From contig CANLOV010000001.1 of the NCBI GenBank assembly GCA_947492955.1, positions 372,001 through 436,000 of the forward strand: a stretch of DNA of 64,000 bases, written 5' to 3'. The notes beneath the pieces were generated by a model. That model was not told where the DNA came from. It saw only the letters and a program-made list of their open reading frames with translations, and made no database searches. Of this stretch, positions 45,650 to 54,173 are shown piece by piece. Source of the stretch: an uncultured Cellulophaga sp. (GTDB lineage Bacteria > Bacteroidota > Bacteroidia > Flavobacteriales > Flavobacteriaceae). The position numbers were made by a program, and so were the translations under genes. Each line of letters opens with the position of its first letter. Position 1 is the first letter of the stretch.

Positions 45650-47146
45650 GTAATTTTCGTTTATCTCTTTCTCCAATTGCATTATTTGAGAAGGGTAACT
45701 GGCTTCGCCATTGACAATCTTTCCATTTTCGTCCACCAATAGATATCTGGGATAAGCGAATCGTCCATTATTACCGAATTCGTTGATTATATCTTCCAGT
45801 AATTTTTCATTGGTTACTATATGATAACCTTCCAAATCATAGGATTTTATCATTTCATGCCAAATTTTCTCTTTGCTGTTTTTGCCCTCACAGATGTACA
45901 ACAATGCCATGTTCTTGGCTTTTAATAATCGCCCCAAACTTTTTTTATGCTCAAATTCTTTTTTGCAGGGGGCACACCAAGTCGCCCAAATGTCCACAAA
46001 AACTTTCTTTCCGTTGAACTTTGAAATTAAGTCTTTGAAAGTGTCGATTTCCCCGTAGTTCTTGACAAATTGAATTTTTTCGTTTGTCTTCGCCTTTTTC
46101 AAATTTTTATGAAAAGTAACGATAGGCTTTATAGAAGTCTCTAAATGTTCATTGTAGGGACTTTGTGGATATTCCTTACTGAAGTTTTCATAAGTTTCAA
46201 TTATTTTTTTGGAATTGTCATTTGTCTGCCAACTTTCATAATAAATGTAGGAAGCCAAATAATACTCAAGTTCCTCTCCGGCAAGATACTTTTTGGCTTC
46301 ATCGATATTGTATTGGTAAATATCCCCTGTTTCATATTTTTTTTTCAATGCCTCGGCATCGAAGCCTTCCGATGAAAGTTGCGCAAACCTTATAAAATTA
46401 CTTACCAAGGCATAGAACCATGGAGAACGATCATTATCATTTCCGATGATATTTGAAACTTTGAGTTTTTTGTTCCAGAATTTTTTTAAACTATCTATTT
46501 TCAATGATTCTTTTTCATTGAGATATTTTTGCAAAAGCATACTGGCAACACCCGCTTCAAGAGCAGAATAATAGACTTTTCTATCTAAAACTGCCAGTTC
46601 ATGAAAATCTTTGGAAATCTCCTTTTTTTTCAATAATTCATCGAATTTGGAAATCTCAATTTCCCTTAAAGAATTTATTTTGGAAGATATTTCTTCGGGG
46701 ATTGAATCATTGTGAAATTCATTCAATCCTATCATAAAAAATTCGGGTGCGGGCAGGGTATTGTAAAAATTTTGGCCGTTTCCGTTAGGTGAATCTATAT
46801 AAAATGATTTTTGTCCTTTATCGAGTTCAATGTCAATACCATAAGTTTGTCCAGGTTCGGTCAACAGAATGCCGCCTATTTTTCCTGGGACATATAAGGT
46901 TGTGAATGATGGTTTATCCGTGTCGATTTTTATTTGAAACTTACCGATTGAGTCAGTGATTGTGGATTTTTTATCTCCATAAAACCATTTTCCATCAATC
47001 GGAACCGTGTATTCGATTTTTTCAGGACTGGCAAGGTCTACTATTTGTCCGTTTATTGTTATTTCTTTCTCTACTTTTTTAGAACAACTAATAAAACCAA
47101 GTATTAGGATGATCGGGATAATATTTCTGGCTCTCATTTTTGTCAT
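45641..47146 (-). CDS. TlpA-like thioredoxin-fold lipoprotein (cassette gene)
   Basis: The 501-residue protein has a lipoprotein signal peptide ending GFISC and a long N-terminal region with a beta-rich start typical of Bacteroidota TlpA-associated DUF4369-like domains. The C-terminal thioredoxin domain carries FVDIWATWCAPCKKEF, with CAPC as redox motif. It likely reduces or oxidises envelope proteins. Flanking cores GTTACCACAC and GTGTGGTAAC are perfect complements. Confidence 0.85.
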   Translation of the reverse strand: MTKMRARNIIPIILILGFISCSKKVEKEITINGQIVDLASPEKIEYTVPIDGKWFYGDKKSTITDSIGKFQIKIDTDKPSFTTLYVPGKIGGILLTEPGQTYGIDIELDKGQKSFYIDSPNGNGQNFYNTLPAPEFFMIGLNEFHNDSIPEEISSKINSLREIEISKFDELLKKKEISKDFHELAVLDRKVYYSALEAGVASMLLQKYLNEKESLKIDSLKKFWNKKLKVSNIIGNDNDRSPWFYALVSNFIRFAQLSSEGFDAEALKKKYETGDIYQYNIDEAKKYLAGEELEYYLASYIYYESWQTNDNSKKIIETYENFSKEYPQSPYNEHLETSIKPIVTFHKNLKKAKTNEKIQFVKNYGEIDTFKDLISKFNGKKVFVDIWATWCAPCKKEFEHKKSLGRLLKAKNMALLYICEGKNSKEKIWHEMIKSYDLEGYHIVTNEKLLEDIINEFGNNGRFAYPRYLLVDENGKIVNGEASYPSQIMQLEKEINENYVW

Positions 47147-47149
47147 TAT

Positions 47150-47482
47150 GTGTGGTAACGCAGCGCTATGTGGAGTCCGCGAATTTTTATAGTAATATAA
47201 GAAAAAAAATTTTTTGTTTTTTTGTTGTATTGGGAATAATAATTGGCGACCAGATTACATATAGCGCTGCGATGAATTGCATTTTCCCAATGGGCGAGAA
47301 TCGAGAGGAACGAGATGTAGCCTATTGGGTCGACGTAGGAGAATGCAATTCATCGTTGTTGTATAAGATTAGTTGCGTGATTTAAGAGCTAAAGTTAGCA
47401 AATAAATCACAGATAGAAAGTCCGCGAGGACTTTCGTAAATAGGTTAGAACTAGCAATTAATTTTATACTGTGTTGCCAGTA
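47150..47482. repeat. Cassette spacer CS12 (class A with full 86-bp palindrome)
   Basis: The left core is GTGTGGTAAC, followed by the class A head. The TIR-like pair CGCAGCGCTATGT...ACATATAGCGCTGCG brackets about 110 bp. Then come the 86-bp palindrome (47270-47355) and the GAAAGTCCGCGAGGACTTTC hairpin. The right core GTTGCCAGTA (47473-47482) exactly complements TACTGGCAAC at 48361-48370. Confidence 0.8.
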
Positions 47483-47486
47483 GTTT

Positions 47487-48263
47487 TTATTCAAATTCAA
47501 TAATTTCTTTTCCTTCAGTTCTGATTTGAAACAACTTTCGTAATTTAAAGTTTTCTGAATTTTCAATATAGAATCTTAAATTCTCAAAATTTATAGTAGT
47601 TTTTCCATTTTGTTCATTAATCAAAGTTTTTGCGTATTGTTTTCTTTTCTCTAGAAATCCACTTTCTTTTTTGTCGATAAACCATAGAGTTCTTAATTCG
47701 TCTTTATCTATTGCAATTGAAAAGTCTCTAAATGTTAATTCTTTTGAGTTTTGATTTATATTGCTCAAATCAAATAATTCTCCAGAAGAGAAAATAACAT
47801 TTGTATTTTTATTAGAAATCCAGTCTTTTAAATGAATTCCTTGTTGGAAATTGATTTGGTCATTTAGATGCAAATGAACAAGTTCTTGATATTTGAACTT
47901 GTTTTTGAGAAAGTACAAGTCGATGAATTTTTTTTTGCCATTATCGTATAATTCATATTTTAATTTCCCTTTTTGATTAATTGTTTTTTCAAATCCACAA
48001 TTTCTATTTCCGTAGTTTATATTCAAATAAATTTTAGCTTTCTTGAATTTTACGATTTCTGCTTTTTTAAAATCTTTTGATGTATTTAAACTACCAATAA
48101 TCTTATTATTATCAGAATTTTTTAAAACAATGTTTAAATTTCCATATTTGGTTTTGTCATCCTTTTTTTCTAGGTTAATATAGATATCAACAGGAACGAG
48201 TTTCCTTGAACATCCAAAAATCAGACATAAACAAAATAGAAGATTTATTTTTCTTAAAGTCAT
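47487..48263 (-). CDS. Hypothetical lipoprotein (cassette gene)
   Basis: The 258-residue protein has a lipoprotein signal peptide ending IFGC near residue 18, then a beta-rich domain with paired Lys/Asn segments. No family recognised. It is bounded by perfectly complementary 10-bp cores. Confidence 0.7.
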   Translation of the reverse strand: MTLRKINLLFCLCLIFGCSRKLVPVDIYINLEKKDDKTKYGNLNIVLKNSDNNKIIGSLNTSKDFKKAEIVKFKKAKIYLNINYGNRNCGFEKTINQKGKLKYELYDNGKKKFIDLYFLKNKFKYQELVHLHLNDQINFQQGIHLKDWISNKNTNVIFSSGELFDLSNINQNSKELTFRDFSIAIDKDELRTLWFIDKKESGFLEKRKQYAKTLINEQNGKTTINFENLRFYIENSENFKLRKLFQIRTEGKEIIEFE

Positions 48264-48360
48264 TTTTTATAATTTAAGCCTAATATAATTCAGATGATTT
48301 ATTTATGAAAGTTAGAATGAGTGTAAGCTAGTTTTCATTGAGTTAACGAGTTTCTCAAAT

Positions 48361-48780
48361 TACTGGCAACGCAGCGCTATGTGGAGTCCGCGAATTTTTA
48401 TGGAAATATAGGAAAAAACTTTTTTGTTTTTTTCATGTATTAGGAATAAAAATTGGCGACCAGATTACATATAGGGACATGATGTGTTGCGTTATTTTCT
48501 TCCGTTAAGGATCGTGTTTGGCAAGAGTTCTCTTATTCTATGGCCATATGTAATCTGACATAGCGCTGCGATGAATTGCATTTTCCCAATGGGCGAGAAT
48601 CGAGAGGAACGAGATGTAGCCTATTGGGTCGACGTAGGAGAATGCAATTCATCGGTTTGTATATGATTTCGTAGCGGGATTTCAGAAAAATTTCGAACTA
48701 TAGAAATCAAGCTTTATTAAAAGTAACAGTTTTCCATTTAGTAGGAGAACAGCTATGAATTATAGGCCTTGTTGTAAAAC
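48361..48780. repeat. Cassette spacer CS13 (largest, class A with full palindrome)
   Basis: At about 420 bp this is the longest spacer. It contains the class A head, GGCGACCAGATTACATATAG and its inverted partner CATATGTAATCTGACATAGC, and the 86-bp palindrome at 48569-48654, identical to that in CS12. The right core GTTGTAAAAC (48771-48780) pairs with TTTTACAAC at 49296-49304. Confidence 0.78.
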
Positions 48781-48785
48781 GTTTT

Positions 48786-49286
48786 TTAATTATTAAAAAC
48801 TTTGGATATCTTTTTCAACTCTTCTGAATTAAGAGATGAAGTTTCCTTTAATTTGGATAAGAAAGTTTCAACATGTTTTTCTTTTGATGGGTTTCCAATG
48901 TTTCTACCTTTTAAATTAAATGAATCAGTTAGAAGATTCCCATCAGGGTCAAATATTAACCAAAAAGGTATTCCAGCTCTTTTACCTTTGTATTTTTCCA
49001 AGATTTCAATAGCTCCAGGGTTTTCCAGATGCTTATTGAATTTATATTCTTTTATAATAAGTTCTCTTATCACATAACTTCGTTCAAATAATTCTGAAAC
49101 CGATTCATTTTGCATCCGTTCTGTCATAATGTGGCAGGGTTTACACCATGAAGCCGAAAACTTAATAAAGATGTTTTTACTTTCTTTTTTTCCTTCTTCG
49201 AACGCATTATTAAGCACAGTTACAGCACTTTCCTGTGCATAAGATTCACACGTAATTAATAGAATTAAGATTAGAAATTTACGCAT
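48786..49286 (-). CDS. Secreted thioredoxin-fold protein (cassette gene)
   Basis: The ORF track starts at 49340, but the ATG at 49286 begins MRKFLILILLITCESYA, a clean signal peptide, so I use it. The mature protein has FIKFSASWCKPCHIMTERM with the CKPC redox motif and a DsbD-gamma/thioredoxin_7-like fold. It probably acts in the periplasm. The upstream 18 codons overlap spacer CS14 and are not believable coding sequence. Confidence 0.85.
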   Translation of the reverse strand: MRKFLILILLITCESYAQESAVTVLNNAFEEGKKESKNIFIKFSASWCKPCHIMTERMQNESVSELFERSYVIRELIIKEYKFNKHLENPGAIEILEKYKGKRAGIPFWLIFDPDGNLLTDSFNLKGRNIGNPSKEKHVETFLSKLKETSSLNSEELKKISKVFNN

Positions 49287-49295
49287 TTGAAATGT

Positions 49296-49494
49296 TTTTA
49301 CAACGGTCTTGTGTATGAAACGTAGCGTGCAAAAAGACACTAACTTTTCGGATTAACACAGAGCCGAATTTTTATATTTTGTTTTTAAGTTCTCTCTTTT
49401 AAAAGCCAAATTAAAAATTTGGCGGACATTATAAAAATACACAAACCTTTCGGTTAAGCCCTAAAGTCCGCATTACGTTTAGGTGTTGTTGTAA
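49296..49494. repeat. Cassette spacer CS14 (class C)
   Basis: It starts TTTTACAACGGTCTTGTGTA, with the GAAACGTAGCGTG, TTTTCGGATTAA and CCAAATTAAAAATTTGG elements shared with CS20, and ends CCGCATTACGTTTAGG. The right core GTTGTAA (49488-49494) complements TTACAAC at 50058-50064 across the next gene. Confidence 0.75.
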
Positions 49495-49500
49495 TCTTTT

Positions 49501-50052
49501 TTATTCGGTTAGGTCTAGTACACGTACTAAATAATAGTTTTCGTTTGGATACAGAACTTCCATCGTTTGATTTATTTCCTCCATAAAATTCAGGGAATTA
49601 ATTAGTCCACCTTCCGATGAGTATTTCAATTCCGTTCGTCCATCCGATAATACAATTCTACCGTTAGATTTATCTCTTTTTATTTTGTCTTTGTTTTTGT
49701 TTAGAAAATTTTCAAAGTTCCATGTCGAATCCTTAACAAAAATTTTTCTTTCGTAAATTTTTTTCCATTCGCTATCTGTATTGTAATAATCTTTAAGTTT
49801 AGACACAATTTTTAATGAATCCTTTTCCTTCGTAATTACAAGTTTTTCATAACCTTCATAATCACAAATTGACCGGTCGAGCCAAATTCTTAGAGTGTCC
49901 GTTTCGGCCATTTTCATTTTGAAGTCTGCATAGTCTTTTTGTAAGTCGAAAAAAGGTAATACTTGAACCTTATCCTCTTTAAGAGAATTATTCTTGTCCT
50001 TACAGCTTGTAAGAAACATTGAAATTAGTAATATGTAAATTTTTGCTCTCAA
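49501..50052 (-). CDS. Hypothetical lipoprotein (cassette gene)
   Basis: The 183-residue protein has a lipoprotein signal peptide MRAKIYILLISMFLTSC followed by a Lys/Asp-rich domain (GYEKLVITKEKDSLKIVSKLKDYY). It probably sits in the envelope. No family recognised. Confidence 0.7.
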   Translation of the reverse strand: MRAKIYILLISMFLTSCKDKNNSLKEDKVQVLPFFDLQKDYADFKMKMAETDTLRIWLDRSICDYEGYEKLVITKEKDSLKIVSKLKDYYNTDSEWKKIYERKIFVKDSTWNFENFLNKNKDKIKRDKSNGRIVLSDGRTELKYSSEGGLINSLNFMEEINQTMEVLYPNENYYLVRVLDLTE

Positions 50053-50057
50053 ATTGC

Positions 50058-50242
50058 TTACAACTTGTTTATATGTGTAACTTTATTCCACTTATAAGCC
50101 CATTACGTATGGCTATGAGGAAGTTTAGTGTTTTGTCTACACTATAAAAATACACAAGATTTTATTTTAAATCCTATAAATTTGGTAATTAGGGTATATT
50201 GCTTTTATGAGATAGCAATGTTTATAGTAGTAATTTAATTTA
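50058..50242. repeat. Cassette spacer CS15 (class D)
   Basis: It starts TTACAACTTGTTTATATGTG and continues TTCCACTTATAAGCCCATTA, CACAAGATTTTATTTTAAAT and GCAATGTTTATAGTAGTAAT. It is nearly the same as CS21 along its length, and the likeness continues into the next stop codon (TTTAATTTA). The right end has no GTTGT core, unlike the other spacers. Confidence 0.7.
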
Positions 50243-50710
50243 CTCTTTTATATGGGCTTTTTGTATTAATTCACTCTTTATATTTATAACTTCCATTTTT
50301 TTAGCTAAACAGAATTTAACGTCTGCTCCATAATTTTTTAAGTCTGAATGTAATATTTCTTGGTCATTCCTTAATTTCCATATCATATATATTATTCCAC
50401 TTTTTTCAAATCTGTAACCAATAAAATCGTCCGTAAAAGTTGATCCACTAATTAAATATTCAAATCGATTTGAGTAATTTTCAAAGTATTTAAATAACTC
50501 CGATTTGGTTAATTTTTTAAATTCAAATTCAATGGTTTTTGCATTAATTAATTCATCGATTATGGAAATCAAATATCCTTGGAAATATATAAAATCTTGG
50601 TTTGTTCCATAAAACTCATTTTGAATCCAGAGTTTTCCGTAACCCATTTTTGAGTTAGCTTTAGATTGAGTGAATTCAATCGCAAAAGATTTTTTATTTC
50701 CGATTATCAT
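50240..50710 (-). CDS. Hypothetical cytosolic protein (cassette gene)
   Basis: The 156-residue protein begins MIIGNKKSFAIEFTQSKANSKMGYGKLWIQNEFYG, a pattern shared by an Imm42-like group of immunity proteins. The similarity is by eye and weak. No signal peptide. Its stop codon lies in the conserved tail of CS15. Confidence 0.6.
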   Translation of the reverse strand: MIIGNKKSFAIEFTQSKANSKMGYGKLWIQNEFYGTNQDFIYFQGYLISIIDELINAKTIEFEFKKLTKSELFKYFENYSNRFEYLISGSTFTDDFIGYRFEKSGIIYMIWKLRNDQEILHSDLKNYGADVKFCLAKKMEVINIKSELIQKAHIKE

Positions 50711-50720
50711 TTTTGTTGAT

Positions 50721-50857
50721 TGTGCCTGACGGTTTTGTGTATGAGCAGTAGCGGATTAAATCAACTACTTTTCGGAATACAATATACTCTAATTAATTCA
50801 AGAATGTTTAAGATTAAAATCTAAACCGCTATTGCTTATACACTTTGCTGCCATTAG
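50721..50857. repeat. Cassette spacer CS16
   Basis: This 137-bp spacer runs from TGTGCCTGACGGTTTTGTGT to GCTGCCATTA (50848-50857). The inner arms AGCAGTAGCGG and CCGCTATTGCT are perfect 11-bp complements. The right core pairs 8 of 10 with TAATGCCAAC at 52908-52917 across a three-gene unit. Confidence 0.7.
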
Positions 50858-51588
50858 TTTTTTCCGTAATACTGTTCTACTTTTTTAACTGCTCTAATAC
50901 ACATAAAAGCTGGGAATTCATTAAGCTCATTATAATGTTTCTTATCTAATTTTTCGAATTCTTGTGTAGGCTTTGGTTCTACCAATTTATCAATATAGAA
51001 TCCGTTTTCTGTTAAAGGTGCAATACAATCATTAAGAGATCGTCTATAACTGTTAATTTCAACAGGCTTACCAAAACCTGTCCAAACACATTTTACAGCT
51101 TCTGTTTTGAAGTACTCAGTCGATTCATAATAATTATACTCAAAAAAGGGGTGTTCGATTGAGATGATTAATAGTCCATTAGTTTTGAGGACTCTATGAA
51201 ATTCTCTAATAGTTGAATTCCAATCTTCTAAATAGTGCAAAGCCAATGCGCAAAGTACATAATCAAAAGATTCATCTTTTATCATTGTCAAAGGTTTGCT
51301 TAAATCGTGAACAAAGAATCTTCCTTGATTTACATTTCTTTGCTTAGCAAATTTTATCATTTCTGCACTTAAGTCAAATCCAGTTACTTGTGAACCTTTT
51401 GAAAGTAAGATTTCTGCATATTTTCCTGGCCCACAAGCAGCATCGAGAATCGATTTGTTTTTTATGTCTTTAAATAAATTTAACGTATTAGGTCTATCAT
51501 AGTAAGCATTATGTGGCTTGTGGTCAATTAATCTATTATAATCTTCTGCTAATTCATTATATGCGTTCTTTATTTTTTCTTTTTTCAT
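50854..51588 (-). CDS. SAM-dependent methyltransferase (cassette gene)
   Basis: The 244-residue class I methyltransferase has the motif I ILDAACGPGKYAEILL (about 47-62), the acidic residue in GFDLS, and DYVLCALALHYLEDW as motif IV. It resembles UbiE/methyltransferase_11 proteins that act on small molecules; the substrate is unknown. It is the last gene of a Crp/Fnr-membrane protein-methyltransferase unit. Confidence 0.88.
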   Translation of the reverse strand: MKKEKIKNAYNELAEDYNRLIDHKPHNAYYDRPNTLNLFKDIKNKSILDAACGPGKYAEILLSKGSQVTGFDLSAEMIKFAKQRNVNQGRFFVHDLSKPLTMIKDESFDYVLCALALHYLEDWNSTIREFHRVLKTNGLLIISIEHPFFEYNYYESTEYFKTEAVKCVWTGFGKPVEINSYRRSLNDCIAPLTENGFYIDKLVEPKPTQEFEKLDKKHYNELNEFPAFMCIRAVKKVEQYYGKN

Positions 51589-51593
51589 TGATA

Positions 51594-52229
51594 CTACTTA
51601 TTTGATTTGATTAATGATATTCCTGTACATAAAATCCAACCTGCAATGCTAAAAACAAAGATTCTGAAACCTATAAGACTTGCAAATACAAAATTTGTAG
51701 TTGCACCTATAATTGCAAAAAATAAAAGTACAATTCCAAAGTAACCAATCCATTTAGGAAGTCTTTTTGAAACGATAGTAATTATAGAATATATAGTTAT
51801 TGCAGAACAAAATGATACGATGAAAACATAATCTAAAGCTTTGTTAACAGCAAATCCATAATTCACAATAGGTTTTATTACGGCAATATTTTGGTCAATA
51901 TTTTCAGAATATTTACCAAGAAAATTGGGTAGGGCTAAACCATTAAATAGAGCTGCCAGCATTGCCGCAAAAAGACCAAATGAAATTATGATAAAAGCTA
52001 AAGTTGATAATTTCCATTTGTCTGAAAGTTTATGTGTTAAACCATAAAAACCAAAAAGGATGAATGGTAAACAAAAAATGGCTAGTGCGTGTGTAATTTG
52101 CAACGATTCTGATATTTGAATAATATGTTTAATGTTGCCTCCTAACGGATGTAATGTCATAGTGGTAATAGCCAAAAATGAGCCTATTGTTAGTGAAATC
52201 CCTGTGCTTTTGTAAAAATTAGTTTCCAT
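51594..52229 (-). CDS. Hypothetical membrane protein, about 6 segments (cassette gene)
   Basis: The ORF track begins at 52256. I prefer the ATG at 52229 (METNFYKSTGISLTIG), which starts directly before the first membrane segment. About six hydrophobic helices fill the protein. No family assigned. It lies between the Crp/Fnr gene and the methyltransferase gene, 5 bp before the latter. Confidence 0.75.
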   Translation of the reverse strand: METNFYKSTGISLTIGSFLAITTMTLHPLGGNIKHIIQISESLQITHALAIFCLPFILFGFYGLTHKLSDKWKLSTLAFIIISFGLFAAMLAALFNGLALPNFLGKYSENIDQNIAVIKPIVNYGFAVNKALDYVFIVSFCSAITIYSIITIVSKRLPKWIGYFGIVLLFFAIIGATTNFVFASLIGFRIFVFSIAGWILCTGISLIKSNK

Positions 52230-52312
52230 TGTTTTGAAATTTGATTTAAAAGTCAAATATCAAAGGAATATGAAGAATTATCACTTGATTAAAATCAAGA
52301 AATAAATTAAGT

Positions 52313-52873
52313 TTAAGAAAGTCTTTTTCTAACTCTGCTTAATGTTTCTGGTGTAATTTTGAGGTAAGATGCAATTATTGTTTGAGGAAATTTCTGAAGA
52401 AGATTTGGTTTGTTTTTAAGGATATATAAATACTTTTCGTCTGGGGTGTTATTATTATCGAAAAAATTGATTCTTGAAGTTGATTCTTCCAAAATTTTTC
52501 CCATTTGTAGAAATGATTGTGATTGAGCAATCAATCGATGAATCGCATCTATTGAAATTTCATAGAAAGAGCTGTCTTCAAATGCTTGTATTGAATATTC
52601 AGATGGTTTTCTTGAAGTAAAGCTTTTGTGATTTATTACCCAATCATTAGTAATACTCAAGTCAATAATATTTTTAGAAAGTTCTGAATCAATACCGTAT
52701 TGATAAAAACTACCAGAAACAACAAAACACAATGATGAACAGGTTTTGCCTTCTTTCAATAAAATTTCGCCCTTTTTCAACTTTCTGAATTGAAGTTCTT
52801 TCTTTAGAAGTAGTGAATCTTTTTCGGAAAATTCTCCAGCCTTTTTAAGTAGTTCCAAAATTGATTCATTCAT
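52313..52873 (-). CDS. Crp/Fnr-family transcriptional regulator (cassette gene)
   Basis: The protein has an effector-binding beta-roll (RKLKKGEILLKEGKTCSSLCFVVSGSFYQYG) and a short C-terminal helix-turn-helix (IIASYLKITPETLSRVRKRLS). The ORF opens at 52891; MNESILELLKK at 52873 is the more likely start. It heads a three-gene cassette and probably controls the membrane protein and methyltransferase. The organisation parallels the operon at 33136-35405. Confidence 0.88.
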   Translation of the reverse strand: MNESILELLKKAGEFSEKDSLLLKKELQFRKLKKGEILLKEGKTCSSLCFVVSGSFYQYGIDSELSKNIIDLSITNDWVINHKSFTSRKPSEYSIQAFEDSSFYEISIDAIHRLIAQSQSFLQMGKILEESTSRINFFDNNNTPDEKYLYILKNKPNLLQKFPQTIIASYLKITPETLSRVRKRLS

Positions 52874-52907
52874 AAGTTCAAAGTTAAGCAAAATGTTTCT
52901 TCAAAAT

Positions 52908-53110
52908 TAATGCCAACGGTTGGGCTAAGCGTAGTACGGTTTTAGAGAAACAATTCCCTTTGCGCCACAACCCGAAGCTAAAGCTTTTGGCTTAGTTTTA
53001 TTTTTCCTTGTCCAAAGCTAAATTCATAAGATTTAGCGACATTATAAATCTACATAAACCTTTCGGTTTTGCCCTAAAGCACTCATTAAGTTCAGGTTTT
53101 GTACTACGCA
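52908..53110. repeat. Cassette spacer CS17 (class B variant)
   Basis: It starts TAATGCCAACGGTTGGGCTA and carries GAAGCTAAAGCTTTTGGCTT, CATAAGATTTAGCGACATTA and CATAAACCTTTCGGTTTTGC, which are shared with CS2. The end TTTTGTACTACGCAG lacks the usual GTTGT. Confidence 0.7.
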
Positions 53111-53114
53111 GTTT

Positions 53115-53717
53115 TTATTCGAAAAGTACTTTCTTTTGTATTTTATCAGTTGGCATAATTTTATTGTCAAATTCACTAAATATGATTTCAGGAATAGAAT
53201 AATTATCAATGTCCATTTTAGTGTAGCCTACATATCCATACATCCAGTCTTTATTTGCAAATAAATGTGGTTCATAGCTCTTAAATTTAAAGATTGAAAA
53301 AGAAATTGAGTTATCTAAATCCATTGTTTCAAAAAAATTGATTTCATCGGGTATTGAGTCATATTCATCATTCATATTTAACCAGTTAGCAAGGTAACTT
53401 TCATTAGCTTTTTCTCTTGTCAAAAATTCATTGGGGAACAAGTCCAACTTATTATACTTCTTTAGTACTTCAAATACAAGAATTCTATTCTCCAGATTCT
53501 TTGAATGCTTTAATATTTCATTTCTATTAAGAGTCTTATCGTTTTTTAGTTTGGAGTAAATCCTTCTGATTTTGTCAAACTTTAATTCTTCTGGAGATAG
53601 TTTAGCTATTCTGAACCTGTTGTAGAAGAATCTAATTATCAGGAATTTTACAGAAACGACAACGATAATTCCGATTACTAATTGGATAAGCTCCATTTTA
53701 CTTCCAGAGTCCAGCAT
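53115..53717 (-). CDS. Hypothetical membrane-anchored protein (cassette gene)
   Basis: The 200-residue protein has one N-terminal membrane segment (LIQLVIGIIVVVSVKFLIIRFFY) and a cytosolic charged domain (FDKIRRIYSKLKNDKTLNRNEILKHSKNLENRI). No family recognised. Single-gene unit; the match between its flanking cores is weak. Confidence 0.65.
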   Translation of the reverse strand: MLDSGSKMELIQLVIGIIVVVSVKFLIIRFFYNRFRIAKLSPEELKFDKIRRIYSKLKNDKTLNRNEILKHSKNLENRILVFEVLKKYNKLDLFPNEFLTREKANESYLANWLNMNDEYDSIPDEINFFETMDLDNSISFSIFKFKSYEPHLFANKDWMYGYVGYTKMDIDNYSIPEIIFSEFDNKIMPTDKIQKKVLFE

Positions 53718-53719
53718 AC

Positions 53720-53977
53720 TTATATTTGAAGGGTGATTTTAAATTGCATACGGTTTTGTATATGGTTTGTTTCGTGGTTTAGTACATAATATAGCAAATA
53801 AAAACCGAATAGAAAATCCGCGAGGATTTTCGTAAGTAGGCTCGTACTAAGCAAAATATTATACTGATTTGAGCGATAAGAATATTGAAACTTTCCTATA
53901 CTAAATAGTATAAGAATGAAAGAAATTGACTCTAAAATTATATTTTTTATTTTCAGTTTTTTCAACATTAAACACAA
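53720..53977 (-). pseudogene. Truncated cassette gene reading into a spacer
   Basis: This 85-codon frame begins convincingly with MLKKLKIKNIILESISFILILFSIG, a basic start plus membrane segment. From about residue 40 on it translates the spacer sequence CS18 (STSLLTKILADF). The same LFTKVLADF string arises where CS12 is translated. I therefore read it as the 5' remnant of a cassette gene cut off by a spacer, not as a normal small protein. Confidence 0.45.
53741..53880. repeat. Cassette spacer CS18 (class E)
   Basis: The segment AGCAAATAAAAACCGAATAG...GGCTCGTACTAAGCAA is nearly identical to CS1, and CS18 carries about 12 extra bases near its left arm. The GAAAATCCGCGAGGATTTTC hairpin is exact. 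The right end (ATTATACTGATTTG) has no GTTGT core. Confidence 0.7.
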
Positions 53978-54166
53978 CGTTCAGTATAAGAAACGTAGGG
54001 CAGATGATAAGCACTATCGTTTCGGTTTATTACTTAGCTAAATATAAATATTTTGCTTTTATATTTTATTTAAATGTCAAATTTTATATTTAGCGTGCTT
54101 AGTTAATATACACAGAACTTTCAGTTTAGCATAAACACCTTATGTTTTTTATAAATTGTTGTCATT
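53971..54166. repeat. Cassette spacer CS19
   Basis: It starts AACACAACGTTCAGTATAAG. The hairpin body is AT-rich (TAGCTAAATATAAATATTTT...AAATTTTATATTTAGC). The right core GTTGTCATT (54158-54166) exactly complements AATGACAAC at 55093-55101 across gene 54174. Confidence 0.72.
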
Positions 54167-54173
54167 TCGTTTT

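Noticed and set aside
47369-47566. 65-residue minus-strand ORF
   Set aside because: It overlaps the end of gene 47487 out of frame and then translates spacer CS12. The LFTKVLADF string it shares with 53720-53977 comes from the spacer, not from homologous proteins.
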